This document shows positions 1 to 8,905 of a stretch of DNA of 64,000 nucleotides, in pieces. Within the stretch, counting starts at the first letter, position 1. Every line of letters starts with the position of its first letter. This DNA is from Planococcus sp. MB-3u-03 (lineage in GTDB: Bacteria > Bacillota > Bacilli > Bacillales_A > Planococcaceae), in assembly GCF_002833405.1 (NCBI RefSeq), contig NZ_CP025135.1, positions 2,399,501-2,463,500 of the forward strand, given 5' to 3'. Made by a program: the position numbers and the translations under genes. The notes under the pieces were generated by a model. That model saw only the letters and a list, made by a program, of their open reading frames with translations, was not told the origin of the DNA and made no database searches.

Positions 1-123
1 CTTCTTGTTTATAGAGAAGCCGGTTGGCCGATTCTCATCCTGATACTCATTATTTATGTAGCGATTGCTTCATTGCTCATACCGTTTTTTCTCAGGTTAT
101 CGAATACGAAAAAAAGATTTTGA
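1..123 (+). CDS. C-terminal end of an integral membrane protein (partial)
   Basis: Reading frame 1 is open from the window edge to a TGA at 121-123 and encodes about 40 residues. They comprise a single strongly hydrophobic stretch (WPILILILIIYVAIASLLIP) followed by a short basic tail ending KKRF. This is the typical end of a membrane protein with a cytoplasmic positive tail. The rest lies left of the window, so the family cannot be named. It converges on the lipoprotein gene at 182-808. Confidence 0.6.
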   Translation, partial: LLVYREAGWPILILILIIYVAIASLLIPFFLRLSNTKKRF

Positions 124-140
124 GAAAATTTTTTCGCATC

Positions 141-170
141 AAAAAACACAGCCATGGACCGGCTGCGTTT
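141..170 (-). terminator. Rho-independent terminator of the lipoprotein gene
   Basis: On the minus strand a CAGCC/GGCTG stem is followed by a run of six T just past the stop codon of the lipoprotein gene. It may also serve the converging membrane protein. Confidence 0.6.
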
Positions 171-181
171 CAAAACTTCCG

Positions 182-808
182 CTATCTGATGTCTTCGATT
201 AACTGGTCTTTATCATGAAAATCAACCTTGCCTATTTTACCTTCTTCCGGGGCGATTGCCCTGCCTTCGAATTCATACTCAGCCGCTTCTCCATCTGCCG
301 GTTCATACCATACCTTAAACGTAAAACTGTAAAGCTTCTCTCCATTGTCGCTTTGCACAATGTCGATGTCCGATGTGCTCAGTTGATACTCGCGTTCGCT
401 AAAACTATAGTTAAAAGCACCGCTCCTGGAAAAATTATCGTACCCATTTTCGGTGAAATACTCTGCATAACTATCTTCCATATAATCCATCAAGTCTGTA
501 TACTCCGCAGATTCTAGGAAAGCGTCATATTCTTCCTGATTCGGATCCACCGGTTGCTTGTCAGCCATGACGTTCCACAGATTCCTGTACGTTTCATCCG
601 GCCCATTAAATTCTTTTTCGATCACCGAACGGATTGCTTCTTCGCTTTCATCCACGCCTGCTTCTTGTTCAGCCGGCTCCACCGATTCGATAGCTTCCGT
701 ACTTTCCGCCGTCTCTTCAGTGGAACAGCCCACCAGGACCGAACTCAGAAAAAGCAATAGGACTGCCGATAGCGATAAATTTTTATAGAGATTTGCCCCT
801 ATTTCCAT
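182..808 (-). CDS. Putative lipoprotein, unknown function
   Basis: A 208-residue protein starting MEIGANLYKN. A short hydrophobic signal (LSAVLLLFLSSVL) ends in the lipobox LVGC, so it should be lipid-anchored on the outer face of the membrane. Next come about 40 residues rich in Glu, Ser and Thr that look like a flexible linker, then an acidic globular domain with many Tyr and Phe (DYMEDSYAEYFTENGYDNF). The longer ORF has a Met 16 codons upstream, but the purine-rich GGCGGGGA motif seven bases before MEIG supports the shorter form. I do not recognise the domain. Confidence 0.75.
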   Translation of the reverse strand: MEIGANLYKNLSLSAVLLLFLSSVLVGCSTEETAESTEAIESVEPAEQEAGVDESEEAIRSVIEKEFNGPDETYRNLWNVMADKQPVDPNQEEYDAFLESAEYTDLMDYMEDSYAEYFTENGYDNFSRSGAFNYSFSEREYQLSTSDIDIVQSDNGEKLYSFTFKVWYEPADGEAAEYEFEGRAIAPEEGKIGKVDFHDKDQLIEDIR

Positions 809-995
809 TATGATTTCCCCGCCTTCCCCTTTCGAATGTAAAACCGAACTTTGCAAAAGCTTGTAACCTATTTACGGGTTAATTCTTGAAAATATTCACT
901 TTTCTTACAAATATGCAGAACATATATTACTCTTGATATGTCCACCCCGTTCTATCGCAATCGCCAAAAAACTTCCCGAAATACTAGTTGAGAAT

Positions 996-1028
996 ACAAA
1001 AAAACACCTGAACAAAACTGTTCAGGCG
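996..1028 (-). terminator. Terminator of the small protein gene at 1022-1264
   Basis: An eight-base stem CCTGAACA/TGTTCAGG with an AAAC-type loop is followed on the minus strand by seven T. It overlaps the last codons of the gene it serves. Confidence 0.75.
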
Positions 1029-1264
1029 TTGACTTTGGGTATCTCTTGATGCAAATAGCTGTCAATGAACTGCGTCGCTTCTTCAAGCGTGTGGTATGCC
1101 CACGTCATGTCGTTGGACACGTCGCGAATGACCAGTTCCCCGGTGCTTGGCTCACATTGAACGATAAGCGTCCTACCATCTTCGGAGTTGAAGGTCTGGG
1201 TTATGCGCACGCCGCGATATTCGAGAAGCGTAGATAGAAATGTGCGGATACTTTCTAACTTCAT
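1022..1264 (-). CDS. Small conserved-looking protein, unknown function
   Basis: An 80-residue soluble protein (MKLESIRTFLSTLLEYRGV...) with no signal peptide or membrane segment. The AAAGGGG motif six bases before the ATG is a good ribosome binding site, and a clear terminator follows, so it is a stand-alone transcription unit. The middle (GRTLIVQCEPSTGELVIRDV) predicts beta strands and the ends helices. I do not recognise the family. Confidence 0.7.
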   Translation of the reverse strand: MKLESIRTFLSTLLEYRGVRITQTFNSEDGRTLIVQCEPSTGELVIRDVSNDMTWAYHTLEEATQFIDSYLHQEIPKVNA

Positions 1265-1372
1265 ACGGAACGCCCCTTTCCGGTTTGTGGTCCGTGGCTC
1301 AAAATCCGTGCAGTCTTATGCTATTTCACATTATCATATTCAGAATAGTTGCACGAGAGTCTTTCTTCCTCT

Positions 1373-1525
1373 TTATTTACTAGAAAGTTCGACAAGAAAT
1401 GGATCAAATAGGTCCTCTTCCACTGCCATCTCCCAAATCGCGGAAGCCTCTTCTGTCTCCAGTAGTTCCTTTAGAATCACCTTCGAGGCTAAAGGATCAT
1501 GGCGCGCCGCCTGAGCACGGACCAA
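1373..1525 (-). CDS. Possible 50-residue protein with TTG start
   Basis: An open frame from TTG (1525) to TAA (1373) encodes a very coding-like, helix-rich acidic peptide: LVRAQAARHDPLASKVILKE, then about 30 more residues ending VELSSK. An in-frame stop lies 12 bases upstream of the TTG, so it is not the tail of a longer intact gene. No strong Shine-Dalgarno is visible. It could be a genuine small protein or the C-terminal relic of a larger one. Function unknown. Confidence 0.4.
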   Translation of the reverse strand: MVRAQAARHDPLASKVILKELLETEEASAIWEMAVEEDLFDPFLVELSSK

Positions 1526-1536
1526 CTCGATTTATA

Positions 1537-1572
1537 GAAACCGCCCTCGTCGATATGACAAGGGCGGTTGAT
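1537..1572 (-). terminator. Hairpin downstream of the ceo-like gene
   Basis: A nine-base perfect stem AACCGCCCT/AGGGCGGTT encloses a 13-base loop about 15 bases after the stop codon of the next gene. The T-run is poor, so termination is likely but not certain. Confidence 0.5.
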
Positions 1573-1587
1573 TCGTTTCTTCCAATA

Positions 1588-2550
1588 TTAAATAGCCAAG
1601 CCGCGCACTTGGCGGAATTCAGTGATGCGTTGGTCTTTGATGATGCCGTCTTCAATGACGATGGCCTGCTGGACCGTCTCGGAAATATGGCCTTCGAGCA
1701 ATTCATCAAGCATCGGCGCAAAGCCGGTGCTGAGCACTTTCGTGATGGTGTGCGGGAACATCGCCGGCGTGTTGTCGACAGCGTAATGGATGACTCCGTC
1801 CACCGTATATACCGGATTGTCGATCGTCGTCGGCGTCGACGTTTCGATCTCGAGTTCCGGGTCGCAGCTGACATCGATGATCATCGCGCCTTTTTTCAAG
1901 CGCTTCAGGTCTTCGCGATAAATGATGCGGTCGGTGCGTGTCGTGTCCCACATGATGCAGTTGACGAGCACGTCATAATCGACCATCTTCTCACGGAACA
2001 AAGCTTCAGCGCGGCGGCCATAAACGTCTACTTCCGCACCCAATCCGTGAAGGATGCGCATTGCGCCTTTAGCGGTATGGCCGTTTCCGAGAATCGCGAC
2101 ACGCGTCTCATACGGCATTTTGCCGCAATGCTGGTAAGCCTGCAGCACAGCCGCTTCCCCGGCCACTTCACGATTTCGATAGAAAATATAACGCCCGCCT
2201 TCGAATAACTCTTCCCAAGCAACGACCGTATGCTTGCCGGCGATGGCACTGTCAGTGAACTTAACGTCCTGGATCGCATGCGCCCAGCCGATCAACAACT
2301 TGCCGTCTTCCAATTGATCGAAATAATCCGCAAAGCCCAGCTTCACATCGACAATCGCATCGCAAGACAAGACCTCATCACGCGTGGCGATATGAACGCC
2401 CATCGCACGATAATCCTCATCTGCCAGGCCCAGCACTTCCCCGTAGCCTTGCTCAAAATACAAGCGCTCCGGATGTGCCACCTGCTTCAAATCTGCCGGC
2501 AAAATCGCCCGCCGCTTCTCGTTATTCTTGCGGCTAATTACAAATCCCAT
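1588..2550 (-). CDS. N5-(carboxyethyl)ornithine synthase-like dehydrogenase
   Basis: About 320 residues with the opening seen in the alanine dehydrogenase/CEO synthase family (MGFVISRKNNEKRRAILP), a catalytic-site-like H in GWAHAI and a nucleotide-binding glycine motif (VAILGNGHTAKGAMRIL). In the known enzymes the reaction is NADPH-dependent reductive condensation of pyruvate with the side-chain amine of ornithine or lysine. It should be cytoplasmic. The start at 2550 is chosen by family resemblance; an in-frame ATG at 2574 adds eight residues. No strong Shine-Dalgarno precedes either. The substrate cannot be read from sequence; an alanine dehydrogenase relative is the alternative. Confidence 0.7.
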   Translation of the reverse strand: MGFVISRKNNEKRRAILPADLKQVAHPERLYFEQGYGEVLGLADEDYRAMGVHIATRDEVLSCDAIVDVKLGFADYFDQLEDGKLLIGWAHAIQDVKFTDSAIAGKHTVVAWEELFEGGRYIFYRNREVAGEAAVLQAYQHCGKMPYETRVAILGNGHTAKGAMRILHGLGAEVDVYGRRAEALFREKMVDYDVLVNCIMWDTTRTDRIIYREDLKRLKKGAMIIDVSCDPELEIETSTPTTIDNPVYTVDGVIHYAVDNTPAMFPHTITKVLSTGFAPMLDELLEGHISETVQQAIVIEDGIIKDQRITEFRQVRGLAI

Positions 2551-2654
2551 CGTCTTCAAAATCCATTCCCCCATTATCGTCTATCGGCTAGGCCGTTAAG
2601 CTCATATTATCATGAAAACCCTTTCAACGGCGTATTCTGACAGTGGTGATTTTG

Positions 2655-2813
2655 TGTCCCTGTGCGCCACACAATTTAAAGAAGCATCCATCCGTTTTCA
2701 CGGATGGATGCTTCTTTTTTCTAACGAATTGTGTCTTGCACAGGGGCGTTTCCGTGCCGAAATCCCGGTGCGACAACATTCTGCCTCTGTGAATTGTGTC
2801 CAACACAGGGACA
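2655..2813. repeat. R22 repeat cluster (3 copies) around a terminator
   Basis: Copies at 2655-2676 (minus orientation), 2727-2748 (plus) and 2792-2813 (plus). The first two are inverted around the terminator at 2677-2722 and form a 94-bp unit that recurs at 6257-6350. The last two are direct repeats at a 65-bp period. Plus orientation is defined as AATTGTGT, three variable bases, GCACAGGGACA. Confidence 0.9.
2677..2722 (-). terminator. Bidirectional-looking terminator after the copper operon
   Basis: The stem GAAGCATCCATCCGT/ACGGATGGATGCTTC is almost perfect, with A-rich and T-rich flanks on the two sides. It follows the glutaredoxin gene on the minus strand and lies exactly between two inverted R22 copies. 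Nearly the same hairpin occurs at 6279-6323. Confidence 0.8.
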
Positions 2814-2817
2814 AAAT

Positions 2818-3096
2818 CTACAACAACAAGTCCACTATCTCCTGGCGATTCCGTTCGAAGCCGATGAAATGATGCGTCAACTTCTTGCCGAACAATCCCT
2901 TTTTGTAGAAGGCGAACACCGGCACAATCTTGGCGCCGGATATGTTCTTCATGTCTTCTTCGAGCGACGGGTCTGCGCCGACGTCTTTATGCTCGTACGG
3001 AATACCCTGTTCTGCCAGATACGCTTTGGCGTCCTGGCAATCCGAACAAGTCGGGCGCGTATAGAGGACCAGTTCCGTTTTGTTATCCATTTCCAT
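2818..3096 (-). CDS. Glutaredoxin-family protein of the copper operon
   Basis: A 92-residue thioredoxin-fold protein with the redox motif CSDC in LVLYTRPTCSDCQDAKAYL and the conserved VPVF cis-proline region. Start MEMDNKTE is preceded by AGGAG. It lies 52 bases downstream of copA on the same strand, so it is probably co-transcribed from the CopY-controlled promoter. A role in thiol redox repair or copper/thiol handling under metal stress is inference. Length is normal for a single-domain glutaredoxin or NrdH-like protein. Confidence 0.8.
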   Translation of the reverse strand: MEMDNKTELVLYTRPTCSDCQDAKAYLAEQGIPYEHKDVGADPSLEEDMKNISGAKIVPVFAFYKKGLFGKKLTHHFIGFERNRQEIVDLLL

Positions 3097-3148
3097 CAAA
3101 CTCCTCTCATCATCTAAAATTTCCCAGTCATTCCACACCACTCACCTA

Positions 3149-5604
3149 TCAAACCGTAGCTGGTTTGAAGTTTTTCAAGCGCAAGGCGTTGAGCAGTACC
3201 GATACCGAACTGAAACTCATCGCCGCAGCCGCGATCATCGGGTTCAACAGCGGTCCTCCGAACAAGTATAGGATGCCCATTGCGATCGGGATGCCGAGCA
3301 CGTTATAGGCAAATGCCCAGAACAGGTTCTGCTTGATGTTTTTGATCGTCGATTTGCTCAATTGGATCGCGGTCGGCACGTCCATCAAATCGCTGCGCAT
3401 CAGGACGATGTCCGCGGATTCCATGGCGACGTCCGTTCCTGAGCCGATCGCGATGCCGATGTCGGCTTGTGCGAGCGCCGGAGCGTCGTTGATGCCGTCG
3501 CCGGCCATCGCCACTTTATTGCCTTGTGCCTGCAATTTCTTCACTTCGTTCGCTTTTTCTTCCGGCAAGACTTCGCTCAATACTTCGTCGATGCCGACTT
3601 GCTTGGCAATTGCTGCAGCGGTCAATTTATTGTCGCCTGTCAGCATCACTACTTTGATTCCCATGTCCTGAAGCTTGCGGATGGCATGGACGCTCGATGG
3701 CTTCACCGTATCGGATACGGCGATGATGCCTGCAAATTCACCATCCACAGCGACGAACATCGGCGTCTTCCCTTGATTCGCGATGCGGTCGGACGCTGCT
3801 GCAAATTCGCCGAGCGCAATTCCGGAATCGTCCATCAGCTTGCGGTTGCCGAGCCGGATTTCTTTTCCTTCAATGAACACCTCGATGCCATGTCCTGGGA
3901 TCGCGTTGAAACGCTCCACCGGTTTCAGCGCCAACTGTTGCTGCTCCGCGCTTTTGACGATTGCTTCGCCGAGAGGATGTTCCGAACCTTTTCAGCCGAT
4001 GCGGCGAGGCTCAGTAATTCATCTTCTGATAAACCGTCTTGTGCAATCAACACATCGGTCACTGTCAATTTCCCTTCCGTGATCGTCCCGGTTTTGTCGA
4101 AAACGATCGTATCGATGGCGTGCGTCGTCTCAAGTGCGCCACCGCTCTTAATCAAAACGCCGTGTTCTGCGCCTTTGCCGGTGCCGACCATGATGGCAGT
4201 CGGCGTCGCTAGCCCGAGCGCACAAGGGCAGGCAATGACCAAGATGGAAATTGCGATTGTGAAGGCGAACAATCCCGACTGCCCGCCGATATACCAAGCC
4301 AGTCCGGAAAGAATCGAGATGGCGATGACGATCGGCACGAAATAGCCGGAAATGATATCCGCCATTTTGGCGATTGGCGCTTTTGAACCTTGCGCGTCTT
4401 CCACCAATTTGATGATCTGCGCCAAGGCCGTGTCTTTGCCAACCTTGGTCGCTTCGTAGCGGATCGCGCCGTTCTTGTTGATGCTCGCCCCGATGACGCG
4501 GTCGCCGGCAGCTTTTTCGACCGGCATGCTTTCGCCCGTCAGCATTGATTCATCAATCGCAGTCGTACCTTCTACAACGACGCCGTCGACCGGCAGTTTC
4601 TCGCCGGGCTTGACGATGACAATATCGCCCGTTTCCACAGCGTCGACGGGAATTTCCGTCTCCACTCCGCCGCGTACGACAATCGCCGTCTTCGGTGCCA
4701 TGCCCATCAATTTCTTGATCGCTTCGGACGTCTTCCCTTTCGATAAGGCTTCAAAATATTTCCCTAAAGTAATCAAGGTCAAAATCACGGCGGCCGATTC
4801 ATAATAAAGATTCGTCGTGTACCCTGTATTGCCCATCAAGACGAAAACGGTCGCGATGACACTGTAAATAAATGCCGCGCTGGTCCCAAGCGCAATCAGC
4901 GAATCCATATTCGGATGGCCTTTGAACAAGGTCTTGAAGCCGACCGTGAAGAAGCTCTTGCCAAGAATCATTACCGGTACGGTCAGAACGAGCTGCACCA
5001 GTACGAAATTCACCGGATTCATCATCGGGTCGACCACTGCTGGCAGCGGCATGCCGATCATATGCCCCATCGAAATCAACAATAGCGGAATCGTCAATGC
5101 CCCGGACATCCAGAAGCGCCGCCACATGGAGTGGATGTGCTGCTGCTTTTTCTCGCGGTCCTGGTCGGCAGTTGATTCGCCGTCGACATCCTCGACCGCT
5201 GTGTAGCCCGCATCTGCGACTGCAGCTTTGATATCATTGACCGTGATCTGTTGCGGGTCAAAGCGGATGACCATTTTTTCGGTAGCCATATTAACGTTCG
5301 ATTCCGCGACGCCCTCGAGCTTTCTCGTCGCTTTCTCGACCGATTGCACACAGGATGCACAGGTCATCCCTTCGATCGTGAAGGTTTTCGTTTCGGCAGG
5401 AGCCAGCGCTTTATAGCCAGCTTGCTCTACAGCGTCGTATATATCTTCTATTGAAACCGCTTGTTCATCAAAGCGGACTTTCAGTTTCTCCGTCGCAAGA
5501 TTGACGCTCGCTTCTTCCACACCGGACAATTTTCCGGCGGATTTCTCGACGGACTGTGCGCACGAGGCACACGTCATCCCTTCGATTGTCAGTAATTTCT
5601 CCAT
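3149..5604 (-). CDS. copA: Copper-exporting P1B-type ATPase CopA (interrupted by a one-base frameshift)
   Basis: An integral membrane pump expelling Cu(I) at the cost of ATP. Two N-terminal metal-binding domains each carry GMTCASC. Then come membrane helices, the TGES actuator motif, the CPC ion-binding motif ([13 protein letters not shown]), the phosphorylated DKTGT and GDGINDAP. The frame breaks near 3990 after LAASAEK. Adding one A to a four-A run restores [11 protein letters not shown], the family's HP motif, and reading continues to 3149. The second half alone would lack the phosphorylation domain. The start [10 protein letters not shown] has an AGAGGTG binding site and sits 25 bases after copY. 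Confidence 0.93.
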
Positions 5605-5629
5605 TGCGTTTCACCTCTTTATTTTATGA

Positions 5630-6070
5630 TCAATGTGTGCTGCACTTGCACTGGCCCGGCACACAATTGCATGCCACTTCATCGACCGCGTGTTTCTTTT
5701 TCTCGTCGAGTACTTGCTGAATCAATTCAACATCCTGATGGCTCAAAGGTGCCTCCGCCAGCATATCGGCAATCGTCTTGCCCGCCTGCTTATGGCAGAT
5801 CTGATCGAACAGCCGATGCGCTGCCGTTTTCACGCTATCCTCTTCACTGATCGCAGCCGAATAAATGTATTTATTGCCTTCCGGTTCCGCGAGCAAAAAG
5901 CCCTTCTTCACCAGGCGGCCGATAAACGTCTTGGCCGTCGCGGGCTTCCACTCCTTTTTCGCCTCCAGCACATCGACGATATCTTTACTCGTCGCCTCGC
6001 CAAGCGTCCAAACCACGCGCATGATCTCCCGCTCCGACGCCGTCATCTCCACTTTCTCTTCAATCGCCAT
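5630..6070 (-). CDS. copY: CopY-type copper-responsive repressor
   Basis: A 146-residue member of the BlaI/MecI/CopY winged-helix family (EREIMRVVWTLGEATSKDIV), ending in the metal-sensing cysteine cluster CNCVPGQCKC. In the known proteins zinc keeps the dimer on DNA and Cu(I) displaces zinc, releasing it. The AAGGAGGG site and ATG are clear. Two cop boxes lie just upstream and copA just downstream, so it represses its own operon. Confidence 0.93.
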   Translation of the reverse strand: MAIEEKVEMTASEREIMRVVWTLGEATSKDIVDVLEAKKEWKPATAKTFIGRLVKKGFLLAEPEGNKYIYSAAISEEDSVKTAAHRLFDQICHKQAGKTIADMLAEAPLSHQDVELIQQVLDEKKKHAVDEVACNCVPGQCKCSTH

Positions 6071-6091
6071 TTTGCATCCCTCCTTTTCGTT

Positions 6092-6128
6092 TACACTTGT
6101 AATCGATTAACCATAGTTTACAACTGTA
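6092..6128. promoter_or_regulatory. Two CopY operator boxes
   Basis: TACACTTGTA (6092-6101) and TACAACTGTA (6119-6128) both match the cop-box consensus TACA-NN-TGTA exactly. They are 27 bases apart start to start, 22 to 58 bases upstream of the copY start codon, the expected place for autoregulation. Confidence 0.9.
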
Positions 6129-6170
6129 ATCGTTTCGAGTCAACCCATCAGTTTCGGTTTTCTTTTTCGC

Positions 6171-6415
6171 TGTCCCTGTGCACCACACAATTTCAGTGCT
6201 GTCCTTTCTGAGAATCTCAGGCGCCGTAAGGGTTCGTCGGACATTCTTGTCGGTCGCGCCCCTGTGCACCACACAATTTAAAAAAGCATCCACCCGTTTT
6301 CACGGATGGATGCTTCTTTTTTCTATCGAATTGTGTCATGCACAGGGACAATCTCATACTGAAATCCCGCTAAACCAGCATTTTGCCAGCTAGAATTGTG
6401 TGGTGCACAGGGACA
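6171..6415. repeat. R22 repeat cluster (4 copies) around a terminator
   Basis: Copies at 6171-6192 (minus), 6257-6278 (minus), 6329-6350 (plus) and 6394-6415 (plus). The middle two flank the terminator as inverted repeats in a 94-bp unit matching that at 2655-2748. The last two are 65 bp apart. Confidence 0.9.
6279..6323 (-). terminator. Terminator after the subtilase gene
   Basis: A strong hairpin (AAGCATCCACCCGT/ACGGATGGATGCTT) with A and T runs on the two sides. It is a near copy of the hairpin at 2677-2722 and is likewise bracketed by inverted R22 motifs. Confidence 0.8.
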
Positions 6416-6418
6416 AAA

Positions 6419-8677
6419 CTACCGCAGCATCCCTTTCACATCTTCCGATACCACGCCCGTTCCCCCGAAGATCGAGAAACCACGGTATGTCGGCAGTTGC
6501 TGTTCGGTCGCGGATGGAATATTATCCGGGCGCACGAGCAAAATCGGGGCATCGTTTTTCGCGGCCAACACAGAGCCCGTCAGTGCATCCGGGAAGTTGA
6601 GCCCGGTAGCGATAAAGGCGCGGCTATCGCCAAGCGGAAGCCGCGTTGCCACTTCCAATCCCGTGTCGTAGCGGGTTTTGCCACCGAAGCGTTCGGGATT
6701 CGGCAAGTGCCCGAAGACGTCTTCACTGACGACGCCAGTGCCGCCGATGACCAAGCTCGATGTATAGCGTTCAAGTGCGGACGCCGTTTCTTTCGGCAAA
6801 GCGTCGCTGCGCGTCAACAGGATCGGGATCCCATTTTTCGCGGCATACGGCGACACCGACAAGACGTCCGGGAAGTTCAAGCCGTTCGCGACGACTGCAC
6901 GCCGTGAGCCCATTTTCTCTGCAATCAAAGTCGCCGTCTCGTAGCGTGTCTCGCCGCCGATGCGTTCGGTCGCAAGATTCATCGTTTTCAGTTCGGCTTC
7001 AACCGCGTCCGACACGGCTCCGCTGCCCCCTAGGATGATCGCTTTCTCTGCTCCAAGCCGTTCAATTTCCAAGGCCGTTTCGGAATGAAGTTCGCCTGAG
7101 CGCGTCAATAAAATCGGCGCGTCTTCCAGATAAGCGAGCGGCCCGCCGGCTAGTGCATCCGGGAAATTGCCGGCAGTGGCGATGACTACTGTATCAGCCG
7201 ACTCCCAGCCAGTTTGTGAAATCGCAATCGCTGTCTGGTAGCGGTCGATTCCGGAAATACGCCCTGGCAGTTCCTCAGGCTGTGTTTCTTTCACGACGAT
7301 TTCCAGTGCTTCGCTTTGATTGCCATAGCGATCGCGAACCGTCAATGTCAGCACGCGGCCGGCTGCTTGCTTCGGAATAGCCAAGCTGAACTTGCCCGCT
7401 CCCGTATAGTCTTCTTGACGCGCGATTTCCCCGTCTTCATTGTCCACGGTAATCACGGCGTCTTCCACAGCTTGATTCAAAGTGCCGGTAATTTCCACCG
7501 AGCTATCGTAGACATCGCTGACGGCCGGTTGCTCGATATCAAAAATCATCAACGCCGCTTCCGCATCGATCCGCCCGTGGCCGAAGTATGGATCTTTCCC
7601 GGCTGCGCCGAGATCGACCGACGTGTCATACAGGCGCTGTGCGATTTCTTCATTCGACAAATCAGGCTCGTTCGCTTTCACGAGCGCCGCAATCCCTGCG
7701 ACGACTGGGCTCGCCATCGAAGTCCCGCTCATCGAAGAAAAGCTGCCTCCGGCGATTGTCGACCAAATGCCGGTGCCGGGCGCTGTGATATCCTGGTCCG
7801 CCCCGTAATTCGAGAAGCCTGAAAAGCGGTCGGCGCGGTCCGTCGATCCAACCGCCATGACGTTTTCGTAACCCGATGGATAATGCGTATTGTCCGTATA
7901 ATCATTTCCGGAAGACGCGATCACCAACACGCCGCGTTCATGCGCATAATCAATCGCCGTCTGGTAGGATTCATTGTAGAAATAATTGCCGAGGCTCATA
8001 TTGATAACATCCGCCCCGGCATCCGCCGCGTAATAAATGCCTTCGATGACGTCGGACGAATAAGCCCGTTCGCCTTCGAACACATCAATCGCCAGCAATC
8101 CGGCGTCCGGTGCTACCCCAGCGCCGTAAGTCCGGTTATTATGCGCTGCGCCGATGATGCCCGCGACATGCGTCCCGTGATCGTCTTCGCTCATGCTCGT
8201 CGCAGTCGCATAGGAGCTGACGATTTGTCCGTTCAAATCTGGATGGTCCAAGTCAAAACCGTTGTCAAGCACGGCGACCAACACATCCGTCGTGCCCATT
8301 GTTCTCGCCCAGGCGCGTTCCGACCCGATCATTTCGTGATGATACTGGAATGAATAATACGGATCGTTTGGCGCCGCCGTCGTTTGGAGCAAATGGTCGG
8401 CCTCGACATTCGCCACACCCGGCGCCATGCCGAGTTGTTCTATGTAATCCTCCACGCTTTGCCCTTTCGGCACCTCGACCGTCACGACTTCATTGGCCGT
8501 ATTGATGTTCAAGGCATCGACGGTCTCGCCTGTCAGCGCCTGGCTGCTGGTCCCTGCTTCGAGTGTGACGATGACGCGGTCTGTCTGCTCGGCTTCATCC
8601 GCTGATGCTAATCCCGCGGCATGAAACACCGCCGCCCCCGTAAGCACAGTAATTCCGAATTTCTTAGATGTATTCAA
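6419..8677 (-). CDS. Secreted subtilisin-like serine protease with three cell-wall-binding (CWB2) repeats
   Basis: About 752 residues from a TTG start. The TTG (NTSKKFGITVL...) is chosen because GGAAGGGG lies seven bases before it and a proper signal peptide ending ASA follows; an ATG 24 codons upstream has a weak site. Order: signal, propeptide-like region, S8 catalytic domain with Asp (AVLDNGFDLDHPD), His (DDHGTHVAG) and Ser (SGTSMASP), a short beta-rich linker, then three CWB2 repeats of about 90 residues beginning RYQTA, RYETA and RYDTG. It is probably an extracellular protease held on the wall through anionic polymers. Confidence 0.92.
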   Translation of the reverse strand: MNTSKKFGITVLTGAAVFHAAGLASADEAEQTDRVIVTLEAGTSSQALTGETVDALNINTANEVVTVEVPKGQSVEDYIEQLGMAPGVANVEADHLLQTTAAPNDPYYSFQYHHEMIGSERAWARTMGTTDVLVAVLDNGFDLDHPDLNGQIVSSYATATSMSEDDHGTHVAGIIGAAHNNRTYGAGVAPDAGLLAIDVFEGERAYSSDVIEGIYYAADAGADVINMSLGNYFYNESYQTAIDYAHERGVLVIASSGNDYTDNTHYPSGYENVMAVGSTDRADRFSGFSNYGADQDITAPGTGIWSTIAGGSFSSMSGTSMASPVVAGIAALVKANEPDLSNEEIAQRLYDTSVDLGAAGKDPYFGHGRIDAEAALMIFDIEQPAVSDVYDSSVEITGTLNQAVEDAVITVDNEDGEIARQEDYTGAGKFSLAIPKQAAGRVLTLTVRDRYGNQSEALEIVVKETQPEELPGRISGIDRYQTAIAISQTGWESADTVVIATAGNFPDALAGGPLAYLEDAPILLTRSGELHSETALEIERLGAEKAIILGGSGAVSDAVEAELKTMNLATERIGGETRYETATLIAEKMGSRRAVVANGLNFPDVLSVSPYAAKNGIPILLTRSDALPKETASALERYTSSLVIGGTGVVSEDVFGHLPNPERFGGKTRYDTGLEVATRLPLGDSRAFIATGLNFPDALTGSVLAAKNDAPILLVRPDNIPSATEQQLPTYRGFSIFGGTGVVSEDVKGMLR

Positions 8678-8792
8678 ATTGTTGACCCCTTCCAATCGGT
8701 TCTCCGTGGCTGATAAATTCCTGCTTATTGTAACATCATTATTTTCCAATTAATAGTAATTCACTTTTTGAACTGTAAATGATTCCTATGCA

Positions 8793-8901
8793 AATTGTGT
8801 CGCGCACAGGGACGCCAAAACACTCCGCGAATCAAAAAACCGCATCCCCCGGCCTTTTCGGCAATGGAGATACGGTTTAAATTGTGTGATGCACAGGGAC
8901 G
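8793..8901 (+). repeat. R22 direct pair enclosing a terminator
   Basis: Copies at 8793-8814 and 8880-8901, same orientation, period 87 bp, enclosing the terminator at 8833-8879. The same 87-bp arrangement with a related hairpin occurs at 12297-12405. Confidence 0.9.
8833..8879 (-). terminator. Terminator of the HxlR-family regulator
   Basis: An imperfect hairpin with arms AAACCGTATCTCC and GGGGATGCGGTTT on the minus strand, followed by six T, lies just after the stop of the regulator gene. Confidence 0.7.
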
Positions 8902-8905
8902 CAAA

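Noticed and set aside
1399..2208. 269-residue plus-strand ORF opposite the ceo-like gene
   Set aside because: Antisense shadow of a gene with clear motifs; its composition (many His, Arg, Asp) is typical of a reverse-strand reading.
2624..2806. Short ORFs across R22 clusters with peptides such as LCTTQF or VPVHHTI
   Set aside because: They are frame readings of the repeat itself on either strand and have no binding sites.
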